Assembly: GCF_009674885.1 (NCBI RefSeq) | Contig: NZ_WKKA01000018.1 | Coordinates: 1-49,846 of the forward strand | Direction of reading: 5' to 3' | Source of the DNA: Paracoccus sp. S-4012 | Lineage (GTDB): Bacteria > Pseudomonadota > Alphaproteobacteria > Rhodobacterales > Rhodobacteraceae | Length of the DNA: 49,846 nt | Shown here: piece after piece, positions 28,464 to 37,697 of the stretch | How positions within the stretch are numbered: position 1 is the first letter of the stretch | Layout of the letters: every line of letters starts with the position of its first letter | Translations under genes and position numbers: made by a program | Notes under the pieces: model-generated | Database searches by the model: none | Seen by the model: only the letters and a program-made list of their open reading frames with translations | Told to the model about the DNA's origin: nothing

Positions 28464-29189
28464 TCAGCCCCAGGCCTGTCCGATCATGAAGACCAGCGCC
28501 GCGATCATGGCCCAGACGACGCCGCCCACGACCAGCAGCGAGGTCAGGCCGAGCATGGTCCCGACGATCACCCACACCCCGTCGCGCTCCAGCACGCCGA
28601 GCGCGAGGATCGCGACGGCAAAGCCCGGCAGCATGTTGCCGAGCGGGATCGGCAGGGCCACGACCAGCGCGAGAAGAAAGCAGAAGGCGCCGATCAGCAC
28701 CTCGGCCGCGGGGCTGACGAGCGGCAGCAGCCGCGGCCGCAGCATCCGCTCGGCCCGCGCCAGCACCGGCACCGCCCGGCCGACGAGGGCCGCGAAATCC
28801 TCGATCCGCATCGAGCGCGCGGCCACGAGCTTGGGCAACCAGGGCTGGCGGCGCAGCATCATCTGCGAGGCGAGGTAGACCATCGGCAGGCCCAGCAGCG
28901 CCGAGGTGCCGGGCGGCGTCGGGATCGCGTTCGGGGCCGCGAAGAGAAACAGCAGCGCCGCCGTGGCGCGCCCCGGCATCGCCGCGACGATGTCGCCGAC
29001 CGACACGCGCTCGCGCGTGGTGTCCTCGGCCAGACGGGTCAGGATGTCGGACAGACGCCAGCGGCGCTGAGCCTTCGGCTCGGGCGCGATGCCGCGCCTA
29101 TGGCCCTCGGGCGGGGCATCGCCGGGGTCGTGCTCGGGCAGGGGCTCGCCCGGCTCGGACTCCGGCTGTTGCGGAATATGCATCTGCAT
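28464..29189 (-). CDS. ExoD-family membrane protein
   Basis: A 241-residue protein. After a hydrophilic Pro/Glu-rich N-terminus of about 45 residues, the ExoD domain runs to the end (LSDILTRLAEDTTRERVSVGDIV, AAMPGRATAALLFLFAAPNAIPTPPGTSALLGLPM, QMMLRRQPWLP). Several membrane helices follow. ExoD was named for an exopolysaccharide and alkaline-tolerance phenotype in rhizobia; the biochemical role is unclear. It is the upstream partner of the CNNM/CBS gene. Confidence 0.87.
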   Translation of the reverse strand: MQMHIPQQPESEPGEPLPEHDPGDAPPEGHRRGIAPEPKAQRRWRLSDILTRLAEDTTRERVSVGDIVAAMPGRATAALLFLFAAPNAIPTPPGTSALLGLPMVYLASQMMLRRQPWLPKLVAARSMRIEDFAALVGRAVPVLARAERMLRPRLLPLVSPAAEVLIGAFCFLLALVVALPIPLGNMLPGFAVAILALGVLERDGVWVIVGTMLGLTSLLVVGGVVWAMIAALVFMIGQAWG

Positions 29190-29257
29190 CGGCGCGACAT
29201 TAGGGCCATCCCGCGCTTACCGCAACGCGTCAACGCCATCCAATCGCGCGCGGGGTA

Positions 29258-30673
29258 TCAGCCGCGCGATTGCGGCGGCACGCCGCCCTCCTCCACCGCC
29301 CGCCCGACCGCGGCCACGCGCTCCTCGGCCGCGCCGCTGTCGGGCTCGGCGTCGCCCGCCTCGACCAGCACCCGCGCCGCGCCGCCGTCGAGATCCTTCT
29401 CGGGCGGCGTCTCCTCCTCCTCCTCCTCCAGCGCGGGCGGCGGCTCGCCGGCGAGGAAGTTCGCGAATTTCTCCAGCCCCGGAATGTGCCCCGCCAGCAC
29501 CCGCACCACCACCAGCACCGGCACCGCGACGATCATGCCGATCACCGACCACAGCCAGGCCCAGAGCGCGACCGTCGTGAACACCACCACCGTGTTGATG
29601 CGCAGCCGCCGCGACAGGAAATAGGGCGTGACGAACTGGCCCTCTACGAAATTCATCATGACAGAGGTGCCGGCGATGAGGACCGTGGACCACATGTCGC
29701 CCGTGACCGTCAGCGCCACCAGGGCGGTGACCAGGGCAACCAGCGTCGGGCCGATATAGGGAACAAAATTCGCAAGGAACATGCCGACCCCGAACAGCAC
29801 CGGGCTCGGCATCCCCCAGGCCCACATGGCGAGGCCGAAGGCCGCCCCGAGGATCGCGTTGATCAGCGTGATGGCGCCCAGATAGGCGCCGAGGCTGTCC
29901 TCGATCTCGCGGAGCGCCATGTAGGCCCTGCGCTTCTCGCCCATCGTGCCGAAACTCTGCACGATCTTGAGGTAGAGCAGATCGCCCGCATCGAGAAGGA
30001 AGAACAGCAGGATCAGCGTGAAGGCGACCTGCCCGGCGATTTCGGGGCCGAGGGTCATCAGCGTGCCGGTGACGCTGCCGTTCTCGGCCGTGTCCACCGT
30101 GACGGTGATGTCCTGGCCGGCATCCCCGCCGACGACCGCGCCCGTGGCGTCCGTGGTCGTGCCCGCCACCGCCGGGCCGGTCTGCACCGTGGTCGTGCCG
30201 TCGGGGCTGGTGCTGACGGTCGTCTCTCCGCCGCCGCCGCCGTCGAGGCCGATGCTCGAGACCGCTTCCTCCAGCCCGCGGAACTGGCTGCGGAGGTCGT
30301 GAACCGCCGCTTCGACGCGGGCCGAGATCTCGTCCGAGTTCTGGACGACATTGGTGACGGGACCGGAAACGAGGTAGCCCAGCACCGCCACCGCGACGAG
30401 CAGGCTCAGCGTGATGAGGCCCGCCGTGATACCCGACGCGAGGCCGAGGCGGCGCAGCAGGCGGCGCACCGGCGAGAAGACGAAGAACAGCAGGATCGCC
30501 AGCGTGACCGGCATCAGGAAGGCCCGCGCTTCGGCCACCATCTGGAAGGCGAGGATCAGGAAGATGCCGATGACCGGCCACCGGGGGAACCGCTTGAGGC
30601 GGGCGGAATCGCGGGCGAGCCGGGGAAAGGCCGCGCGCTCAGGCGTCTGCCGCGGTTCCGTCATGTCTGTCAC
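29258..30673 (-). CDS. AI-2E family transporter (PerM/YdiK-like) with a Thr/Gly-rich insert
   Basis: A 471-residue membrane protein of the AI-2E exporter superfamily, a group that also includes Na+/H+ antiporters. Typical elements are LPVTLAILLFFVFSPVRRLLRR-type helices, GAITLINAILGAAFGLAMWAWGMPSPVLFG, FVPYIGPTLVAL and the C-terminal VPVLVVVRVLAGHIPG. Unusual: an insert of about 60 residues (roughly 145-205) very rich in Thr, Gly and Asp (GGGGGETTVSTSPDGTTTVQ), and an acidic tail with a run of Glu. Both are probably outside the membrane. The substrate is unknown. Confidence 0.86.
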   Translation of the reverse strand: MTDMTEPRQTPERAAFPRLARDSARLKRFPRWPVIGIFLILAFQMVAEARAFLMPVTLAILLFFVFSPVRRLLRRLGLASGITAGLITLSLLVAVAVLGYLVSGPVTNVVQNSDEISARVEAAVHDLRSQFRGLEEAVSSIGLDGGGGGETTVSTSPDGTTTVQTGPAVAGTTTDATGAVVGGDAGQDITVTVDTAENGSVTGTLMTLGPEIAGQVAFTLILLFFLLDAGDLLYLKIVQSFGTMGEKRRAYMALREIEDSLGAYLGAITLINAILGAAFGLAMWAWGMPSPVLFGVGMFLANFVPYIGPTLVALVTALVALTVTGDMWSTVLIAGTSVMMNFVEGQFVTPYFLSRRLRINTVVVFTTVALWAWLWSVIGMIVAVPVLVVVRVLAGHIPGLEKFANFLAGEPPPALEEEEEETPPEKDLDGGAARVLVEAGDAEPDSGAAEERVAAVGRAVEEGGVPPQSRG

Positions 30674-30764
30674 TCTCTCCCCGCGTCCGGCTGCCGAGGG
30701 GAACGGCCGCGGCGCGTTGCGGTTCCTGACCGCCGCGCCGCCGCGCTGAGTCCGATCAGAGGCG

Positions 30765-31988
30765 TCAGATCGGGCGGTCGCCCTCGGCGTCGATCACCCG
30801 GGTCGGCAGGCCCATCTCGCCCAGCAGGTCGAGGAAGGGCCGCGCCGGCAGATCCTCGACGTTCGCCATGCGCTTCACGTCCCAGGGCCCGCGCGCGATC
30901 AGGATCGCCGCCGCGACCGGCGGCACGCCCGCGGTATAGCTGATGCCCTGGCTGCCGACCTCGGCATGGGCCTCGGCATGGTCGGCGACGTTGTAGATGA
31001 AGACCTCCCCCGGTTGCCCGTCGCGGGTGCCTTTCACCAGATCACCGATGCAGGTCTTGCCCTCGTAATCGGGCGCGAGGCTCGCCGGATCCGGCAGCAC
31101 CGCCTTGACGAGTTTCAGCGGCACCACCTCCAGTCCCTCGGCGGTCGTGACCGGATGTTCCGACAGCAGCCCGAGGTTCTTCAGCACCGTGAAGACGTTG
31201 ATGTAGTGCTCGCCAAAACCCATCCAGAAGCGCACATCCGCCTGCGGATAGCGGGCGGCGAGCGAGTGGATCTCGTCATGGCCCGACAGATAGGCACTGC
31301 GCTTGCCGACCACCGGCAGGTCCCATTCGCGCCCGACCTCGAACATCTCGTTCACGCGCCACTCGCCGCCCTGCCAGGTGTAGACCTTGCCGGTGAACTC
31401 GCGGAAGTTGATCTCGGGATCGAAGTTGGTGGCGAAGTAGCGCCCGTGCGAGCCGGCGTTGACATCCACGATGTCGATCGAGGTGATCTCGTCGAAATAC
31501 TCGTCCTCGGCCAGCCGCGCATAGGCGTTGACGACGCCGGGATCGAAGCCCGCGCCGAGGACCGCCGTGACGCCCGCGGCAGCGGCATCCTCGCGGCGCT
31601 TCCACTCGTAGTTGGCATACCAGGGCGGCGCCTCGTTGATCTTGTCCGGCTCCTCGTGGATCGCGGTGTCGATATAGGCGGCGCCCGTCTCGATGCAGGC
31701 GTTCAGCACCGGCATGTTCACGAAGGGCGAGCCGACGTTGATGACGATGCCCGCCTCCAACTCTCGGATCAGCGCCGCGACCGCCGCGCTGTCCGAGGCG
31801 TCGAGCGTATGGGTCGGGATCGCGGCCTCGTGCCCCTTGGCGCGGATGCCGTCGACGATCGCGTCGGCCTTCGACCGGGTGCGGCTGGCGATATGGATCG
31901 CGCCGAACTCGGCCGCCCACTGCGCGCATTTATGCGCCGTGACCTGGGCGACGCCGCCCGCGCCGATGATGAGGACGTTGGGTTTCAC
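30765..31988 (-). CDS. Carboxynorspermidine/carboxyspermidine dehydrogenase (saccharopine dehydrogenase-like)
   Basis: A 407-residue NADPH-dependent reductase with N-terminal Rossmann motif VLIIGAGGVAQVTAHKCAQ, then CIETGAAYIDTAIHEEP and VTAVLGAGFDPGVVNAYA, typical of carboxynorspermidine synthase. It condenses aspartate semialdehyde with putrescine or diaminopropane and reduces the imine. The start is GTG 31988, supported by AAGGAGACA 9-16 nt upstream. It lies 39 bp downstream of the decarboxylase gene, giving a complete two-step spermidine/norspermidine route. Confidence 0.9.
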   Translation of the reverse strand: MKPNVLIIGAGGVAQVTAHKCAQWAAEFGAIHIASRTRSKADAIVDGIRAKGHEAAIPTHTLDASDSAAVAALIRELEAGIVINVGSPFVNMPVLNACIETGAAYIDTAIHEEPDKINEAPPWYANYEWKRREDAAAAGVTAVLGAGFDPGVVNAYARLAEDEYFDEITSIDIVDVNAGSHGRYFATNFDPEINFREFTGKVYTWQGGEWRVNEMFEVGREWDLPVVGKRSAYLSGHDEIHSLAARYPQADVRFWMGFGEHYINVFTVLKNLGLLSEHPVTTAEGLEVVPLKLVKAVLPDPASLAPDYEGKTCIGDLVKGTRDGQPGEVFIYNVADHAEAHAEVGSQGISYTAGVPPVAAAILIARGPWDVKRMANVEDLPARPFLDLLGEMGLPTRVIDAEGDRPI

Positions 31989-32027
31989 TTCGACTGTCTC
32001 CTTGCGGTCAGGCGGCAGGGGAAGGGG

Positions 32028-33128
32028 TCAGGAGAGCGCGGCGCGGAAATCCCCGTAGCCGAACTGCCTGACGGTTCGGACCGTGCCATCGGTCTCGCGG
32101 ATGGCGATGGCGGGCATCGCGACCCCGTTGAACCAGTTTTTCTTGACCATCGTGTAACCGGCGGCATCGCCCACGCTGATGCGGTCGCCGACCTTCAGCG
32201 GCGCGGGGAAGCGCGCATCGCCGAAGATGTCCCCGGCGAGGCAGGATTTCCCGGCGATCTGGTATTCGTGCGCCCCGTCCTGCGGCAGCGTCGCGCGCTC
32301 GCGGTAGATCAGCAGGTCGAGCATATGCGCCTCGATCGAGCTGTCGACAATGGCGAGCTTGCGGCCGTTGTCGAGCAGGTCGAGCACCGTGACCTCGAGA
32401 GTGGTCGATTGCGTCACCGCGGCCTCGCCCGGCTCCAGATAGACCTGCACGCCGAGGCGGTCGGCGAAGGCGCGCAGGCGCGCGGCCAGGTCCTCCAGCG
32501 GATAGCCCTCGTTCGTGAAGGCGATGCCGCCGCCGAGGCTGACCCAGTCGAGCCGTTCGAGCAGGGGCCCGAACTCGCGCTCGATCCGGTCAAGCTGGCC
32601 CGAGAAGCCGGCGAAATCGTCGTTCTCGCAGTTGTTGTGGATCATCACGCCGGTGATGCGGTCCATCGCCGCCTCAAGGCGCGCGGGATCCCATTCGCCC
32701 AGCCGCGAGAACGGCCGCGCCGGGTCGGCGAGGTCGAAGCCCGAGGTCGAGAAGCGCGGGTTCAGCCGCAACCCGCGGGCGATCCCGGCGGCGGCGGCGG
32801 CGAAGCGGTCGAGCTGCCCAAGCGAGTTGAAGATGATCTTGTCGGCATGGCCCACGGCCTCGGCGATCTCGTGATCGGCCCAGGCGACGGAATAGGCATG
32901 CGTCTCCTTGCCGAACTCCTCGCGCCCGAGCTTCAGCTCGTAGAGCGAGGAGGAGGTGGTCCCGTCCATGAAGTCGCGCATGTAGGGGAAGGCCGACCAA
33001 GTGGCGAAGCATTTCAGCGCCAGCAGCGCCTTCGCGCCCGACGCCTCGCGCAGCGCCGCGATCTTGCCCATGTTCGCCTGCAGCCGCGCCACGTCGATGA
33101 GGTAGTAGGGCGTCGGCAGGTCGGTCAC
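32028..33128 (-). CDS. nspC: Carboxynorspermidine/carboxyspermidine decarboxylase
   Basis: A 366-residue PLP-dependent fold III (alanine racemase-like) decarboxylase. The PLP-Lys segment is KALLALKCFATWSAFPYM; substrate and cofactor motifs include SVAWADHEIAEAVGHADKIIFNS, MIHNNCENDDF, SLGGGIAFTNEGYP, YLEPGEAAV and the late KSCLAGDIFGD. It converts carboxy(nor)spermidine to (nor)spermidine. GTG 33128 is chosen because homologues begin at this TPYYLID segment and GAGG lies 12 nt upstream; the ATG at 33221 adds unrelated residues. Which polyamine is made cannot be told from sequence. Confidence 0.9.
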   Translation of the reverse strand: MTDLPTPYYLIDVARLQANMGKIAALREASGAKALLALKCFATWSAFPYMRDFMDGTTSSSLYELKLGREEFGKETHAYSVAWADHEIAEAVGHADKIIFNSLGQLDRFAAAAAGIARGLRLNPRFSTSGFDLADPARPFSRLGEWDPARLEAAMDRITGVMIHNNCENDDFAGFSGQLDRIEREFGPLLERLDWVSLGGGIAFTNEGYPLEDLAARLRAFADRLGVQVYLEPGEAAVTQSTTLEVTVLDLLDNGRKLAIVDSSIEAHMLDLLIYRERATLPQDGAHEYQIAGKSCLAGDIFGDARFPAPLKVGDRISVGDAAGYTMVKKNWFNGVAMPAIAIRETDGTVRTVRQFGYGDFRAALS

Positions 33129-33310
33129 TTGGCGCGGTCCTCGCAGGCAGGGGGGTGAGGCGCCGATATAGGGACGCGCCGCCGCCGGTGCAACGCCGCA
33201 GCGCGGCGCGCCTTCCGCCACCCTCTTCTTCTGTCTGGAAATATCCGCGGGGGTTCGGGGGCGGCAGCCCCCGGTTTGCGCGGCGGAGCCATGACGGCTA
33301 ACGTCCCGCG

Positions 33311-34846
33311 ATGGACCACGCCGCCGCCCCGCCCGCCTTCTCCCCCGACCAGACGGCGGCCTGGGAGGCGCTCGAAGCCACCCTCGACGCCGCCGGCGTG
33401 GACCTCGACGCAGGCGCCCTCTCGCCCCCCGGCGAGGGCGGAGCCCAGGTCCGCGCCGTCATCGGCAAGGCCGGCTCCGGCAAGACGCTGCTCCTGGCGC
33501 AGCTCACCCGCGCGCTGACGGCGGCCGGGGCCGAGGTCGTGTCCGGCGATTACGAGGGCCGCCGCCGCAAGGAACGCCGCACGGTCGCGGTCCTCGCGCC
33601 CACCAACAAGGCCGCCTTCGTGCTGCGGACCCGTGGCGTGCCTGCCACGACGATCCACCGCATCCTCTATACCCCGGTCTATGACCCCCAATACGAAAAG
33701 CTTGCCGACTGGCTCGCGGGCACCGGCGACCGCCCCGTGATCGAGGGCCTGAGCGCCGAGGCGATGGACCGGGCGCAGGCCTTCTACGCCCGCCATGCCT
33801 CGATCCCCGGCGCGCTCGCCGCGGCGGGGCTGCGCGGCTCGGACTTCATCACCGGCTGGAAGCGGCGCGAGGATGCGCTCGACATCGGCCTCGTGGACGA
33901 GGCCTCGATGCTGGACGAGCGTCAGTTCGACGACCTGCGCGAGATCTTCCCGACGCTGATCCTCTTCGGCGACCCCGCGCAGCTGGCCCCCGTGGGGCAG
34001 TCGGGCGAGATGGTCTTCGACCGCCTCGCGCCGAAGCAGAAGCTGGTCCTCGAGCGCATCCACCGCCAGGCCGAGGGCAACCCGATCCTCGATCTCGCCC
34101 ATGCGCTCGCCGATCCCGACCTTGACTTCGCCGGCTTCGAGCGCCTCGTCCGCGACGCCGCCGCCCGCGACCCGCGGGTGCAATGGGCCGAGCGGGTCGA
34201 GAGCGACCTGATGGCGCGCAGCCCGGTGCTGGTCTGGCGCAACGCCACCCGCGTGCGCCTGATCGCCGCCTTCCGCGCCGCCCACGGCGCGCCCGGCGAC
34301 GCGCTGCTGCCAGGCGAGCCGCTGATCTGCGACGGGATCGAGCTGCCAATGAAGCACCGCAGGAAGCGCATCGACCTCGAGGCGCGCGGGCTCATCAAGG
34401 GCGCGCAGGTGGTCTATCTCGGGCCCGGCCGCAAGCCCGGCTTCGCGCGGCTGCATGTCGTGGGCGCCGAGGACCCGCGCCTCAGCGCCGCCGCGATCAT
34501 CAAGATCGAGACGCCGGATGTGGAGGAGCCGTTCATCGCCTCGGCGGCGCGGATGGGCGCCGCGTTCCTGCACGGCGCTGCGGTCACGATCCACAAGGCG
34601 CAGGGCTCGCAATGGCCGGATGTGCAGGTCTTCGCGCCCGACATCGCCGCGGCGGCCTGGTCGGGGCGCAGCGAGGCCGGCATCCCGCTGTGGAAGCGGC
34701 TGGCCTATGTGGCGATCACGCGGGCACAGGAGCGGCTGCACTGGGTGGTGCGGGCGCGGCTGTCGCGGCCATCCGGGCCGCTGAGCGTGGGGGATCTGGA
34801 TGCGGTGGCGTCGGCTCCCCTGGCGCTCGGGGTGGAGGAGGAGTGA
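33311..34846 (+). CDS. RecD-like SF1B ATP-dependent DNA helicase
   Basis: A 511-residue superfamily 1 helicase: Walker A GKAGSGKT (52-59), motif Ia APTNKAAFVL, motif II DEAS (196-199), motif III GDPAQLAPVGQ (220-230), motif IV region ERIHRQAEGNPIL, motif V/VI AVTIHKAQGSQWPDVQVF and AYVAITRAQERLHWV. It lacks nuclease and Zn domains and stands alone, without recB or recC nearby, so it resembles the short RecD2-like exonuclease V alpha proteins common in Rhodobacterales. Divergent from the decarboxylase gene. Confidence 0.9.
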   Translation: MDHAAAPPAFSPDQTAAWEALEATLDAAGVDLDAGALSPPGEGGAQVRAVIGKAGSGKTLLLAQLTRALTAAGAEVVSGDYEGRRRKERRTVAVLAPTNKAAFVLRTRGVPATTIHRILYTPVYDPQYEKLADWLAGTGDRPVIEGLSAEAMDRAQAFYARHASIPGALAAAGLRGSDFITGWKRREDALDIGLVDEASMLDERQFDDLREIFPTLILFGDPAQLAPVGQSGEMVFDRLAPKQKLVLERIHRQAEGNPILDLAHALADPDLDFAGFERLVRDAAARDPRVQWAERVESDLMARSPVLVWRNATRVRLIAAFRAAHGAPGDALLPGEPLICDGIELPMKHRRKRIDLEARGLIKGAQVVYLGPGRKPGFARLHVVGAEDPRLSAAAIIKIETPDVEEPFIASAARMGAAFLHGAAVTIHKAQGSQWPDVQVFAPDIAAAAWSGRSEAGIPLWKRLAYVAITRAQERLHWVVRARLSRPSGPLSVGDLDAVASAPLALGVEEE

Positions 34847-34863
34847 GCGACGCCTCCGCGCGA

Positions 34864-34890
34864 GGGATTGGGGCGCGGGGCCCCAATCCC
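34864..34890. terminator. 11-bp perfect hairpin between convergent genes
   Basis: GGGATTGGGGC (34864-34874), 5-nt loop, GCCCCAATCCC (34880-34890), 18 bp after the helicase stop and before the convergent EcsC gene. No T-run follows on either strand, so termination is likely but not certain. Confidence 0.55.
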
Positions 34891-35053
34891 GCTTGATCCG
34901 ATGACGAAGCGGGACAGAGGGTCCGCGCACGCACGAAGGTGGGCGCGGACGCGCCCGCCTGTGGGGCGGGCGGGCGCGGACCCGTCCGCTTTGGCGGACG
35001 CGCGGGATTTAGCGGGGAACCCTCAGGCTGCGTCTCTCGGACGCCGTCCTTCC

Positions 35054-35854
35054 TCACACCCGCTTCACCGCCCGCTTCGCCTGCAGCGCCTCCACCCGCT
35101 GCCGCAATGCCTCGAGCAGCGCCTCCTTCGGCAGCCCCGACTCGTCCCTCAGCCGCAGCAGCCCGAAATGCACCCGCGCGACCTGCTGGTAATACCGCGT
35201 GAAGGCGTAGTTGATCGACGCCCCGGCGAAGGCGCCGAGCAGCGGCACCGCCTGTGCCGCCAGCTTCTGGCCCAGCGAAGCCGCCAGTTTCGGCGCCACC
35301 TTCGCCATCAGCGATTGCAGCGAATGCCCGGTGATCGACAGCTTCGCGGCCAGCAGCCCGAGGTCGGTGCCGTCATCGCCCTCCAGCGGCCCGGCGGCGG
35401 CGAAGACGCGCAGCGCCTCCATCCGCGTGTCCTCGTCGTCGGGGTCGAAGCCGTGCTCGGCCGCGATCGACATGATCGCGCGCATCAGCATCGTGATCGT
35501 CACCGGCAGCTCGATCATCGCCCCGGCCAGCCCCCCTGCCCCGCCGAGCGCGCCGGTCGTGGTCGAGGCCAGCCGGTTGAACCAGTCGCCCCGGTCCCGC
35601 ACAACGCCGCGCGAGGCCGCCGCCGCCCCGATCGCCCGCTCGAGCCCGATCAGCGTGATCCGGTCGAGCCGCCCGCGCACGAAGCCGGGCAGCCGCCGCA
35701 ACGCGCCCTCGGCACCGCCGCCAACGGTCGAGAGCAGCTCCATCGCCAGCCCTCCGGCCGAGACATAGGCGCGGGCCAGCCGGTCGAGCTCGGCGTGCAC
35801 GGTCGGATCGGTGATCGGCGGCAGGATGTCCTGGCGCGGGGCGGGCACGGTCAT
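35054..35854 (-). CDS. EcsC family protein
   Basis: A 266-residue protein with the EcsC signature elements: a helical body with LDRITLIGLERAIGAAAASRG, GALGGAGGLAGAMIELPVTITMLMRAI, IAAEHGFDPDDEDTRMEALRVF, and the closing GAFAGASINYAFTRYYQQVARVHFGLLRL. EcsC was named in Bacillus near an ABC transporter; function is unknown. It is translated after the GNAT gene with a 4-bp ATGA overlap, so the two form an operon. Confidence 0.87.
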   Translation of the reverse strand: MTVPAPRQDILPPITDPTVHAELDRLARAYVSAGGLAMELLSTVGGGAEGALRRLPGFVRGRLDRITLIGLERAIGAAAASRGVVRDRGDWFNRLASTTTGALGGAGGLAGAMIELPVTITMLMRAIMSIAAEHGFDPDDEDTRMEALRVFAAAGPLEGDDGTDLGLLAAKLSITGHSLQSLMAKVAPKLAASLGQKLAAQAVPLLGAFAGASINYAFTRYYQQVARVHFGLLRLRDESGLPKEALLEALRQRVEALQAKRAVKRV

Positions 35855-36408
35855 TCGGTCTCCTCGGGGCGCAGTTCGACCTCGACGCAGGCTTCGGGCG
35901 TGCCGGCGGGGATCGGCGCGGGCGAGAGCGCACGCTCGACCGGGCCGCGCAGGTCAACCCATGCGCCGGGCGCGAGTTCCAGCCCCAGCACCCGGTCGGG
36001 GTTGGTCGGCGGCGGCATCTCGACCGCATCCAGCCGGCTGAAGCCGAAGCGCGCGTAATAGGGCGCATCGCCCACCAGCATCACCCGCTCCCAGCCCGAG
36101 GCGGCCGCGCGCTCGAGGCTCTTGCGGATCAGGTAGCCGCCCAGCCCCTCCCCCTGCGCGGTCGGGTGGACGGCAATGGGGCCGAGAAGCAGCACCGGCC
36201 GCCCGGCGATGCTGACCGGCCAGTAGCGGATCGCGGCCACCATCACGTCCCCCGGATCGCGCAGCACGAGGCAGAGTTCCGCCACCGGCGGCACGCCCTC
36301 GCGCAGCCGATAGGAGCTGAGGCCCGTGCGCCCCGGCGCAAAGCACAGGTCGAGCAGCGCCTCGACTTCGGGCGTGTCGTCGGGCGTCTCGGGGCAGAGC
36401 TCGTACAT
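35851..36408 (-). CDS. GNAT family N-acetyltransferase (YhbS-like)
   Basis: A 185-residue acetyltransferase. The acetyl-CoA site is GPIAVHPTAQGEGLGGYLIRKSL, followed by VMLVGDAPYYARFGFSRLD, the pattern of the YhbS (COG3153) subgroup. ATG 36408 (MYELCPETPDD) is the first start compatible with the GNAT fold; longer upstream reading is Pro/Ala/Arg noise that overlaps the divergent protease. The acceptor is unknown. Confidence 0.88.
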   Translation of the reverse strand: MYELCPETPDDTPEVEALLDLCFAPGRTGLSSYRLREGVPPVAELCLVLRDPGDVMVAAIRYWPVSIAGRPVLLLGPIAVHPTAQGEGLGGYLIRKSLERAAASGWERVMLVGDAPYYARFGFSRLDAVEMPPPTNPDRVLGLELAPGAWVDLRGPVERALSPAPIPAGTPEACVEVELRPEETE

Positions 36409-36578
36409 GCGCGGGAGCCGTGCAGAAGGCGGGGGGAATGGCAGCGCGCCCGCTAACATGCATGGCGGCGGAGGGGAAGCGCGGGGCGGCGCGGGGCGAG
36501 GGAACCCGGCCGCATGCGTGGGTGTTGCGGCCCCATGCTGGCACGAAGACCGAGGACAGCGCCGGGGCGCAGGCAACC

Positions 36579-37694
36579 ATGAGGGGCGGCTCCGGCGCCC
36601 GCCTGGCGCTCATCGCAATCGTCGCCGTGCTCGCCGTGCTGGTCTGGCGCGGGCTCCCGCTGATCGAGCGAACCCTCGCGCCGCCGGCCGCGCCGCAGCT
36701 CATCGTCGCCCGCGGCGACCTCGCCGACAGCGAGCAGAGCACGATCGCCCTGTTCGAGGGCGCGAAGGACAGCGTCGTCTCGATCACCACCGAGAACCGG
36801 GTCGTTGATTTCTGGACCCGCGATGCCGTCAACGTGCCGCTCGGCAGCGGCTCGGGGTTCCTCTGGGACCGGCAGGGCCATGTCGTGACCAACAACCACG
36901 TCATCGCGGGCGCGACCTCCGCCATCGTGCGCCTCGCGGATGGCGAGGCCTTTCCGGCGCGGCTGGTCGGCACCGCCTCCGGGCATGACCTTGCGGTCCT
37001 CAGGATCGACGCCGGTCCGCAGCAGCCGGCGCCCCTGCCCCTCGGCGGCAGCGCCGACCTGCGCGTCGGGCAGAGCGTCTTTGCCATCGGCAACCCCTTC
37101 GGCCTCGACTGGACGCTGACGACCGGCATCGTCTCGGCCCTCGGGCGCGAGATCCCGGGCGAGCGCGGGACCAGCATCCGCGGGCTGATCCAGACCGATG
37201 CGGCGATCAATCCCGGCAACTCCGGGGGGCCGCTGCTCGACAGCGCGGGGCTGCTGATCGGCGTCAACACCGCGATCTACAGCCCCTCGGGGGCGAGCGT
37301 CGGGATCGGCTTTGCGGTGCCGGTGGACACGGTGAACCGGGTCGTGCCGCAGCTCATCGCGACCGGCCGCTACGCGCCGCCGACGATGGGCGTCCTGTTC
37401 GATCCACGCGGCGATGCGCTGCTGCGGCGGGCCGGGATGACGGGGGTGCCGGTTCTCGACGTGGTGCCCGGCAGCCCGGCGGCGGCGGCAGGGTTGCGGC
37501 CGCTGGGCGTCACGCGGGACGGGCGGCTGCGCCTCGGGGACGTGATCGTCGCGCTCGACGGCGCAGCGATCCGGGATTCCGCGGATCTCGGCGCCGCGCT
37601 CGACATCCGCGAGGCGGGGGCGACGGTGGAACTGGGCCTGCTGCGCGGCGGCGGCCGGACCGAGGTCAGCCTGGTGCTGGCCGAGGGTGGCTAG
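36579..37694 (+). CDS. DegP/HtrA-like membrane-anchored serine protease
   Basis: A 371-residue protease: one N-terminal anchor helix (LALIAIVAVLAVLVW, residues 9-23), a trypsin-like domain with His107 (TNNHVIAG), Asp137 (GHDLAVLRI) and Ser215 (NPGNSGGPLLD), and a single C-terminal PDZ domain (about 275-370; VLDVVPGSPAAAAGLR, LRLGDVIVALDG). This is DegS-like in layout, with one PDZ and an uncleaved anchor. ATG 36579 places the anchor at the N-terminus. In the family such proteases handle misfolded periplasmic proteins or signal envelope stress. Confidence 0.92.
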   Translation: MRGGSGARLALIAIVAVLAVLVWRGLPLIERTLAPPAAPQLIVARGDLADSEQSTIALFEGAKDSVVSITTENRVVDFWTRDAVNVPLGSGSGFLWDRQGHVVTNNHVIAGATSAIVRLADGEAFPARLVGTASGHDLAVLRIDAGPQQPAPLPLGGSADLRVGQSVFAIGNPFGLDWTLTTGIVSALGREIPGERGTSIRGLIQTDAAINPGNSGGPLLDSAGLLIGVNTAIYSPSGASVGIGFAVPVDTVNRVVPQLIATGRYAPPTMGVLFDPRGDALLRRAGMTGVPVLDVVPGSPAAAAGLRPLGVTRDGRLRLGDVIVALDGAAIRDSADLGAALDIREAGATVELGLLRGGGRTEVSLVLAEGG

Positions 37695-37697
37695 CCT

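Noticed and set aside
34900..35040. G/C-rich short repeats (GCGGGCG and GGACCCGTCCG types) read as a possible array
   Set aside because: The units are irregular, too short and without constant spacers; this is simply GC-rich intergenic sequence beside a hairpin.
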